Shown in pieces: positions 6,048 to 11,246 of a stretch of 11,246 nt of DNA; within the stretch, counting starts at the first letter, position 1, and every line of letters begins with the position of its first letter. The stretch lies in the NCBI GenBank assembly GCA_023406715.1, contig JAEXVC010000131.1, positions 1 through 11,246 on the forward strand. The letters run 5' to 3'. A program made the position numbers and the translations under genes. The notes beneath the pieces were generated by a model. The model had not been told where the DNA came from. It was given only the letters and a program-made list of their open reading frames with translations, and searched no databases. Origin of the DNA: Bacteroidota bacterium (GTDB taxonomy: Bacteria > Bacteroidota > Bacteroidia > Bacteroidales > Tenuifilaceae).

Positions 6048-6075
6048 TGTCATGCTGAGCGCAGTCGAAGCATCT
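6048..6075. repeat. Dispersed palindromic repeat, 'GTCATGCTGAG' orientation
   Basis: This copy is identical over 28 bp to that at 2913-2940 (TGTCATGCTGAG, then CGCAGTCGAAGCATCT). It is followed by a short CC and the heptad tail at 6078-6105. Confidence 0.85.
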
Positions 6076-6077
6076 CC

Positions 6078-6105
6078 CGAACAACTAACAACGATCAACG
6101 AACAA
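6078..6105 (+). repeat. Period-7 tail (CGAACAA-type heptads)
   Basis: Four heptads, CGAACAA, CTAACAA, CGATCAA and CGAACAA, directly follow an intact palindromic repeat. They use the same heptad vocabulary as the tract at 3129-3156. Confidence 0.65.
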
Positions 6106-6133
6106 CTCTCATCTTGTTAACTTTAGGGCAATA

Positions 6134-6163
6134 AAAAAACCTCAGAAAAATCTGAGGTTTTTT
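6134..6163 (-). terminator. Bidirectional terminator after the outer-membrane protein gene (copy 2)
   Basis: CCTCAGA (6140-6146) pairs with TCTGAGG (6151-6157) around an AAAA loop, with an A run on the left and a T run on the right. It therefore works on both strands. On the minus strand it lies about 18 bp after the stop of the small beta-barrel gene. It is a near-identical copy of the terminator at 5866-5894. Confidence 0.9.
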
Positions 6164-6181
6164 ACTTTACAACTATTCAGC

Positions 6182-6682
6182 TTAGAAAATGTAAGTAATA
6201 CCGAATTTACCGCCCGAGAAAGCGTTACCACCACCAAACTCTAGGTTTAAACCAAAGTTATCCTTAAAGAAGTAACGACCACCAATTTGAGCACCTAAGC
6301 CTAAGCCTGAAGCGCCATCGCCAGGATAATCACCAGTTGTATTCCAAATATAGAAGCCAAGGTTTAATCCTGCATAAAAATCAAAATTGCTAGGAATTTC
6401 TAAAATACGGTTGAAATGGTAGTTTCCATTACCAGAAATACCAAAAATTGTACTGCTAAATCTTGTGCCAGCAATTTTTTCGCTGTAAGAGCGGAACGAT
6501 AATTCGCCGCCAACTGTGATATCAGGATGTACTCCAAAATCCATTCCTACATATAGAGGAACACCCCAACTTGAGAATCCAACACCTGCATTAAGTTGTT
6601 TTTCACCTTTTGAAAGAGGTGCTTGAGCAAATGTTGCTACTGAAAATAAAACAAAAGATGCTAATACTACTATTTTCTTCAT
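6182..6682 (-). CDS. Small secreted outer-membrane beta-barrel protein
   Basis: The 166-aa product has a clear signal peptide: basic MKK, a hydrophobic core VVLASFVLFSVA, and likely cleavage around residue 19 (TFA then QAP). The mature part alternates hydrophobic and polar residues in short glycine-rich strands, e.g. LNAGVGFSSWGVPLYVG, FDFYAGLNLGFYIW and LGLGAQIGGRYFF. It ends in FGITYIF with a terminal Phe, typical of outer-membrane barrels. The length and strand pattern suggest an eight-stranded porin-like or OmpW/OmpX-sized barrel. The specific role is unknown. It lies 73 bp downstream of the dihydropyrimidinase-type gene on the same strand, so it may share its transcript, although I cannot exclude its own promoter. 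It ends at the twin bidirectional terminator and converges on ygeW. Confidence 0.85.
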   Translation of the reverse strand: MKKIVVLASFVLFSVATFAQAPLSKGEKQLNAGVGFSSWGVPLYVGMDFGVHPDITVGGELSFRSYSEKIAGTRFSSTIFGISGNGNYHFNRILEIPSNFDFYAGLNLGFYIWNTTGDYPGDGASGLGLGAQIGGRYFFKDNFGLNLEFGGGNAFSGGKFGITYIF

Positions 6683-6755
6683 GATAACTAATTTTTATGT
6701 TTGACACTGCAATATTACAAATTTTATACCCGTTTGTTCAAAAATCTTATCAACA

Positions 6756-8192
6756 CTAAACCCTTCCGCAGTTGTTTGCTGTTGGATTATCGTTTATGCC
6801 CCGCTTATAGTATTGGTTTATTGATTTTTGCGACTTTCTTCTTAATAACTTGCCAAGAGGAATATTATTGTTCATTTTATTGTTTTCAATGACAATATTT
6901 CCGTTTGATATTACAAACTCTGCCATTCCGTTTACTTTAGTTCCCTCAAAAATATTCATATCGGCTTTTGAGTGGTGCGTTTTGGCAGAAATTACTGATT
7001 CTGCGTTTGGATTCCAAATAACAATATCGGCATCGGAGCCCTCTGCTAATTCCCCCTTTTGAGGGTATAGACCAAATATTTTGGAAGGTTGGGTGGCGAA
7101 TAAATCAACCAACCTATTCATTGTAAGTTTATTTCCAAGTACACCGTAGGTGTAAAGTAAAGCAAGCCGATGCTCTATTCCACCTGCACCGTTGGGAATT
7201 TTACGGAAATCGTCTTTCCCCACCGACTTTTGCTCAAAGGAGAATGGGCAGTGGTCAGTTCCTACTGTTTGTATTACTTGACTGTTGATTCCCTCCCAAA
7301 GCGCAGCAATATCGTCCTGTGTTCGGAGGGGTGGACTTATTACAAACTTTGCAGTTTGCTCAAAATCACCGTTGTAGTTCGATTCGTCGAGTAGCAAGTA
7401 GTGTGGACAGGTTTCGGCATACACGGGTTGTCCGCTTCGCTGTGCTAGTTGAATGTGCTTTAGCGATTCGCCCGCCGAAACGTGAACAATGTAGAGTGGG
7501 CAGTTGGATTGATCGGCCAGAGCAATTGCCCTTTTTACTGCATTTGCCTCAAGTTTTGCCGGGCGCGACAGGCAATGGTATAGGGGAGAGGTGAGTTTTT
7601 GGTTTACGTAGAAATCGCGAAACGAACTAACCTCGTCGCCAAGTTCGCAGTGCGCAGTAACCATACCTCCATTTTGCCCTGCAACTCGCATTACGTGGTA
7701 AATAATATCATCGTTTAGGCCAATAGTTTCCTTGTAGGCCATATAGATTTTAAACGATGGAAAACCGTGCTCAATGCACTGAATTATCTCCTTTTCAGAG
7801 TTTTCGTGCCAATCAACGGGGCTAACATGGAACGAGTAATCTATAAGGCTGTTCTTAGCCTCGTCGATTCTCCTATTCAGCGCATCGTATATCGATTCTC
7901 CTTTAGCAGGAGTAACAAAATCAATAAGTGTGGTTGTACCACCATGTAATGCGGAAATACTTCCACTTTCAAAATCGTCCGATGAGTAACCCGCAGGAGT
8001 AGGTAGGTAAAGGTGCACGTGTGGGTCAACGCCTCCGGATAATACAAACTTTCCGTTGGCATCAATTACTTTTTCAGCATCAACGCTAATTTCCTGACCT
8101 ATCTGTACTATTTTACCATCCTTTACAAAAATATCCGCCTTAGTTGTTTGTGTTGATGTAACTACTGTGCCATTTTTAATAAGGATAGTCAT
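6756..8192 (-). CDS. hydA: Dihydropyrimidinase/hydantoinase-type amidohydrolase
   Basis: The 478-aa product is a cytoplasmic binuclear-metal cyclic amidohydrolase that opens dihydropyrimidine or hydantoin-like rings. Metal ligands are visible in order: His58 and His60 in DPHVHLYLP, Lys148 (the lysine carboxylated in this family) in SFKIYMAYK, His181 in TAHCELGDE, His237 in IVHVSAGES and Asp313 in GTDHCPF. The small beta-sandwich formed by both termini (GTVVTSTQTTKADIFVKDGK; SDADIVIWNPN) is typical. The core ends near GKLLRR at 447-452. About 25 further, mostly polar residues (KSQKSINQYYKRG and on) form a tail that is not expected in the family. E. coli HyuA/YgeZ, a close relative, sits in the ygeW-ygeY cluster, and ygeY-ygeW are nearby here on the other strand, so a role in purine-derived ring opening is likely; pyrimidine degradation is the alternative. 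The ATG at 8192 starts 19 bp after the YgjV-like gene, suggesting an operon. Confidence 0.92.
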   Translation of the reverse strand: MTILIKNGTVVTSTQTTKADIFVKDGKIVQIGQEISVDAEKVIDANGKFVLSGGVDPHVHLYLPTPAGYSSDDFESGSISALHGGTTTLIDFVTPAKGESIYDALNRRIDEAKNSLIDYSFHVSPVDWHENSEKEIIQCIEHGFPSFKIYMAYKETIGLNDDIIYHVMRVAGQNGGMVTAHCELGDEVSSFRDFYVNQKLTSPLYHCLSRPAKLEANAVKRAIALADQSNCPLYIVHVSAGESLKHIQLAQRSGQPVYAETCPHYLLLDESNYNGDFEQTAKFVISPPLRTQDDIAALWEGINSQVIQTVGTDHCPFSFEQKSVGKDDFRKIPNGAGGIEHRLALLYTYGVLGNKLTMNRLVDLFATQPSKIFGLYPQKGELAEGSDADIVIWNPNAESVISAKTHHSKADMNIFEGTKVNGMAEFVISNGNIVIENNKMNNNIPLGKLLRRKSQKSINQYYKRGINDNPTANNCGRV

Positions 8193-8211
8193 AGCTTACA
8201 GAATTTAATTG

Positions 8212-8835
8212 TTATTGTAGGATTTTTATATATCTACCGTTTGGAGCCTCTGAAAATCCCAATTTTAATAGGTATTGATTGTATTTTTTGCTCTCGCTCG
8301 AAGCATAAACCTTGGCAAATCCATTCTCGGCAAACTGCTTACTTAGCCAGTAGTATACAAATTTACCATTTTTAAAATCGCGATACTCTGGTAAAACGTA
8401 GTCTATTTCAACCTCAAGGGTTTTTTCGTCGGTTTTGCGGGCAATGAATAAGCCTGCAACGGCCATATTACGAAGGATTAAGTAACTAACTGTGTCGCTA
8501 TCTGGTTTATAGTCGAAGCTGTGGAAGTATTTGTCTATATCCTTCTTATGGAACTCAATAAAGCGTAATAGGTATCTATTGTCGGGGCGAACCCAAAGTA
8601 CCTCAAATACATCCTTTTTGGAGTAAATCAAAAAGAGATAGTACGCATCAACCAAAACAATAAAACCGTTCAGAAATCCTACTGGCAATGAGCCAATAAG
8701 GAATCCATAAATAGAAAAGGTTAATGCTCCGGTTAAATTCACCCAACGAAACTTCACAATAGAGTTAAGCGTCATCGAGAGTGCTATAATCACCGATGCC
8801 GAATAACCTATCCACGCCAATACTTGTTCATTCAT
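8212..8835 (-). CDS. YgjV-like inner-membrane protein with C-terminal acetyltransferase-like domain
   Basis: The 207-aa product has two parts. Residues 1-72 form three hydrophobic segments (about 5-22, 30-48 and 51-71) with the pattern of the YgjV family, e.g. LTGALTFSIYGFLIGSLPVG. Residues about 77-205 look like a GNAT-type acyltransferase fold. They include a strand-turn EVEIDYVLPEYRDFKNGKF where motif A lies, and a late YNQYLLKLGFSEAPNGRY resembling the end of a GNAT domain, with the cytoplasmic side likely. The canonical Q/RxxGxG/A acyl-CoA loop is weak here (RDFKNGK), so catalysis is uncertain. The start ATG at 8835 has an A-rich leader and a -7 box 28 bp upstream. It is followed after 19 bp by the dihydropyrimidinase-type gene. 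No function is established for this architecture that I can name. Confidence 0.8.
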   Translation of the reverse strand: MNEQVLAWIGYSASVIIALSMTLNSIVKFRWVNLTGALTFSIYGFLIGSLPVGFLNGFIVLVDAYYLFLIYSKKDVFEVLWVRPDNRYLLRFIEFHKKDIDKYFHSFDYKPDSDTVSYLILRNMAVAGLFIARKTDEKTLEVEIDYVLPEYRDFKNGKFVYYWLSKQFAENGFAKVYASSESKKYNQYLLKLGFSEAPNGRYIKILQ

Positions 8836-8862
8836 GATTTTTTCTCTATTATATTTTCAACA

Positions 8863-8870
8863 CAAAGGTA
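8863..8870 (-). promoter_or_regulatory. -7 promoter box of the YgjV-like gene and its operon
   Basis: The minus strand reads TACCTTTG, an exact fit to TAnnTTTG, 27 bp before the ATG at 8835. No TTG was found at the expected -33 distance. It would drive the YgjV-like and dihydropyrimidinase genes and perhaps the small barrel gene. Confidence 0.5.
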
Positions 8871-9072
8871 CGTTTTTAGTTGAGTCGGTTATATTTTGAT
8901 AATAGAAAAAACGTTAAAAGTATTCCACGCAGTAAAGCAAAAAAGTGTACTATTCCGAATTTAATGTAGAATTAAACCCTTTTACGGTCGATATTTATAT
9001 ACGAAAGACCTTCCTTAATTATATATCGATTTCAGGGAATGTTTTGAAAATGATTTGCCTACTATAACGAAA
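8871..9072. other. AT-rich intergenic region without evident features
   Basis: This lies between the promoter of the YgjV-like gene and the terminator of the right-edge gene. I see no reading frame of interest, no palindromic repeat copy and no strong hairpin. Confidence 0.6.
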
Positions 9073-9105
9073 ACCCCCTCAAGGGTTTAAAGCCCTTGAG
9101 GGGGT
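9069..9105 (-). terminator. Strong terminator of the sulfurtransferase fusion gene
   Basis: ACCCCCTCAAGGG (9073-9085) and CCCTTGAGGGGGT (9093-9105) form a perfect 13-bp stem with a 7-nt loop. On the minus strand the stem is followed by Ts then CG, a short T run. It lies about 60 bp after the stop of the fusion gene. Confidence 0.85.
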
Positions 9106-9163
9106 AGGAAAATTTGGAATCTTCATTAAAAAAAAATGCCAACTTAACTCCGCCAAATTGTAT

Positions 9164-11246
9164 TTAGGCGAACAAATTCAAGTTTGCATTCTCGGTACGT
9201 TCAAGGTAGGTAGCCACGCCTCCAATCTGAACACCATCGATTAGTTCCTCGGCTTTAACACCCATAACATCCATTGACATTTGGCACGCAACCATCTCAA
9301 CACCGTTTTCAATGGCGGTTTGTATCATAGTTTCGAGCGAGTCAACATGGCGTTTCTTAAGCACTTTGCGCATCATTTTGCTGCCAATGCCGCCCATATT
9401 CATTTTCGATAAGCCTAACTCTTTGCTCGATGCGGGTAGCATCATGCTAAACATCTTACCAAAAAAGTCCTTTTGTAGGCTAGGTTTTTGCTGACGCTTA
9501 ATTACGTTTAGTCCCCAGAACGTGAAGAAAATGGTAACTTTCTTACCCGATGCAATTGCTCCGTTTGCAATTACAAATGTTGCCAGTGCTTTGTCGAGGT
9601 CATCACTGAAACAGATTAGTGTAGCGTTGTTTCCGCCACTTTTTTGAGTGGTACTTTGAGTGCTTGGCTGACCTTTACGAATAACTGCAGTTATTTCTGA
9701 GCCTTTTTGGGTCAAATCCACCAACTCGTTTCCCGTAACGTTTGCCCAAGCTTTTACATCCTTGTAGAATCCAGCATCGGAAGCAGTAATGCGAATTGCC
9801 TCGCCGGCGGATATCTGGTCAATAGTTTGCTTTAACTTGAGAACTGGCCCTGGACACTGTAATCCGCAGGCATTTACTACCTTAATTTTGTCTTCGTCGA
9901 TAGGTTTTGCCGCTTGCTTTTCCTTACTTCCTTGGTAAATATGGTCGTCGTTGCCAATGTAATCGTTGGCAAAAATATCCTCGTTGCTTTGCTTTTGGTT
10001 GGCTGTCTCGTAGGTTTTTAATCCACCCGATAGGTTGTAAACCTCAGTAAATCCATTCTGCATTAATATTCGGCAAGCCACATGTGCCCTTAAACCAACA
10101 CCGCAGAATGCAACAATCTTTTTATCACGAGGAATCTCGTCTATATGCAAGCGGAGTTCATCGAGCGGAATATTTACTGCGCCCTCAATGGTTCCAAGTT
10201 GATGCTCATCGCGGGTTCTTATATCAATTAGGTGTAAATCGTTGCCTGTGTATCCGGCTAGTTTGCGCCACGAAATAGTCTTAGTTACTCCTTCCAGAAT
10301 ATTTTCGGCAACCATTCCTGCAATGTTTACTGGGTCTTTGGCCGATGAGTAGGGTGGGGCGTAGGCGTGCTCAATCTCGGCCAAGTCGTACACAGTTGCA
10401 CCTTTACGGATTGCCTCTGCAAAAAGGTCGATACGCTTATCAACGCCCTCGTAACCAACAATCTGTGCGCCAAGTAATCGCCCGTTGTCTGGCGAAAACG
10501 AGATTTTTATCGACATTGGTTGAGCTCCGGGATAGTATCCTGCGTGCGACGATGAGTGCGTAATTGAGTTGATATGAGGAATATTCAAACTAGTAAGTAA
10601 CTTACCCGAAACACCCGATGACGCAACTGTTAAGTCGAAAACTTTTGCAATTGCAGTGTTTATTGAGCCTTTGTACTGTTTTTTGTTTCCTTTTACAAGA
10701 TTATCGGCAAGGATTCTGCCTTGCTTATTGGCTGGTCCAGCCAAGTAGGTAATCATCCTTGTGCCAGTAATTGGGTTGGTAAACTCAATGGCATCGCCCA
10801 ATGCGTAGATATTTGCATCGGATGTTTGTAGGTACTCATTTACAACAATACCCCCAGTTTGTCCAATTTGTAAGCCAGCATCTTTGGCTAGGTGACTATC
10901 GGGCTTAACGCCAATTGATAGTACAACCATATCGGTTTCAATTATTTTGGATGAGTTCAACTTTACTTGAATTCGTCCATTGGCCTTATCGAACGATGCA
11001 ACGCCCGATTTTAGGTAGAACTCAACGTTTTTGGTTTTCAAGTGCTGATGAACAAGCGCAGCCATTGAGTAATCCAATGGAGTCATTACTTGCTCTGCCA
11101 TTTCAACAATAGTAACCTTAACACCTGCGTGATGCAGGTTCTCGGCCATTTCGAGTCCAATAAACCCCGCACCAACTACAACTGCATGGCGTGGCTTTTT
11201 ATCGTCGATATACTTTTTAATCTTATCGGTATCTGGTACGCTACGT
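9164..11246 (-). CDS. CoA-disulfide-reductase-like oxidoreductase fused to rhodanese, TusA and DsrE2-like domains, 5' end outside window
   Basis: The frame is open to the right edge, so 693 codons are visible and the N-terminal FAD domain with the expected redox Cys is missing. Numbering visible residues, order is: NAD(P)H-binding GAGFIGLEMAEN (25-36); second FAD motif ALGDA (148-152); dimerisation domain (about 190-320); rhodanese domain (about 333-412) with active-site Cys381 in CGVGLRAH; TusA domain (about 453-524) with Cys464 in CPGP and another Cys at 460; DsrE2-like domain (about 539-693) with Cys654 in ACQMSMDVMG. The family reduces CoA disulfide, persulfides or polysulfides with NAD(P)H, while the fused modules hand sulfur along cysteine persulfides. 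One chain thus appears to combine sulfane-sulfur release and relay. It is cytoplasmic, with no membrane segments. The ATG at 11149 is internal, since NAD-binding residues lie upstream of it. It is not functionally tied to the purine genes and has its own terminator. Confidence 0.93.
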   Translation of the reverse strand, partial: RSVPDTDKIKKYIDDKKPRHAVVVGAGFIGLEMAENLHHAGVKVTIVEMAEQVMTPLDYSMAALVHQHLKTKNVEFYLKSGVASFDKANGRIQVKLNSSKIIETDMVVLSIGVKPDSHLAKDAGLQIGQTGGIVVNEYLQTSDANIYALGDAIEFTNPITGTRMITYLAGPANKQGRILADNLVKGNKKQYKGSINTAIAKVFDLTVASSGVSGKLLTSLNIPHINSITHSSSHAGYYPGAQPMSIKISFSPDNGRLLGAQIVGYEGVDKRIDLFAEAIRKGATVYDLAEIEHAYAPPYSSAKDPVNIAGMVAENILEGVTKTISWRKLAGYTGNDLHLIDIRTRDEHQLGTIEGAVNIPLDELRLHIDEIPRDKKIVAFCGVGLRAHVACRILMQNGFTEVYNLSGGLKTYETANQKQSNEDIFANDYIGNDDHIYQGSKEKQAAKPIDEDKIKVVNACGLQCPGPVLKLKQTIDQISAGEAIRITASDAGFYKDVKAWANVTGNELVDLTQKGSEITAVIRKGQPSTQSTTQKSGGNNATLICFSDDLDKALATFVIANGAIASGKKVTIFFTFWGLNVIKRQQKPSLQKDFFGKMFSMMLPASSKELGLSKMNMGGIGSKMMRKVLKKRHVDSLETMIQTAIENGVEMVACQMSMDVMGVKAEELIDGVQIGGVATYLERTENANLNLFA

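Larger units (their letters stand above)
5901..6133. other. Repeat-filled segment between the twin terminators
   Basis: This 230-bp stretch has no gene. It holds a degenerate palindromic repeat near 5910-5947, the right copy of the 61-bp direct repeat, two further palindromic units at 6005 and 6048, and a heptad tail at 6078-6105. ygeW (plus) and the outer-membrane protein gene (minus) converge on it. Confidence 0.7.

Noticed and set aside
6701..7062. Small plus-strand frames overlapping the 3' part of the hydantoinase-type gene
   Set aside because: They are antisense to a well-conserved coding region and show no leader or family similarity.
10084..11112. Plus-strand frames opposite the sulfurtransferase fusion
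   Set aside because: They are antisense shadows of a clearly conserved multidomain protein.

Overview
The window looks like chromosomal DNA of a Bacteroidota bacterium, probably Bacteroidales-like. The start codons have A-rich leaders instead of Shine-Dalgarno sequences. Several genes are preceded by the Bacteroidota -7 box TAnnTTTG. A dispersed palindromic repeat of a kind I associate with this phylum fills the gaps. The last gene is a sulfur-trafficking fusion that I also associate with Bacteroidota. No rRNA, tRNA, CRISPR array, transposase or integrase was seen.

Layout. Positions 1-1386 (minus) hold the first 460 or so codons of a very AT-rich gene that runs off the left edge. It encodes a soluble helical protein with a TPR-like stretch and no function I recognise, and it reads as accessory DNA. 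After an AT-rich gap, an XdhC/CoxI-family gene (minus, 1747-2700) ends in a clear terminator. A 600-bp gap full of palindromic repeats leads to ygeY (plus, M20 metallopeptidase family) and ygeW (plus, knotted carbamoyltransferase family). These are separated by 121 bp with an unusual heptad/inverted-repeat structure. ygeW ends in a bidirectional terminator. A second repeat block follows, then a nearly identical copy of that terminator, which serves the convergent small outer-membrane beta-barrel gene (minus). Upstream of it on the minus strand are a dihydropyrimidinase/hydantoinase-type gene (6756-8192) and, 19 bp further upstream, a YgjV-like membrane protein with a C-terminal acetyltransferase-like domain. 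The right end carries the 3' 693 codons of a fusion protein (minus): NAD(P)H/FAD oxidoreductase, rhodanese, TusA and DsrE2-like domains, ending in a 13-bp-stem terminator.

How the genes fit together. YgeY, YgeW, a dihydropyrimidinase-type amidohydrolase and an XdhC-type molybdenum-hydroxylase maturation factor are all members of the gene set associated with anaerobic purine/urate breakdown in E. coli and gut anaerobes (ygeW-ygeX-ygeY-hyuA-yqeB-ygfK-ssnA-xdhD). Here they lie close together but on both strands. YgeX, the molybdenum hydroxylase and a transporter are not in the window. The joint role is inferred from family and proximity and is not proven by sequence. The fusion protein at the right end is a separate sulfur/thiol redox function.

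The most noteworthy non-coding features are the composite repeats (palindrome plus period-7 tail), the twin terminators bracketing one repeat block, the 61-bp direct repeats flanking ygeY-ygeW, and the period-7 inverted repeat between those two genes. The best candidate for something undescribed is the AT-rich gene at the left edge.
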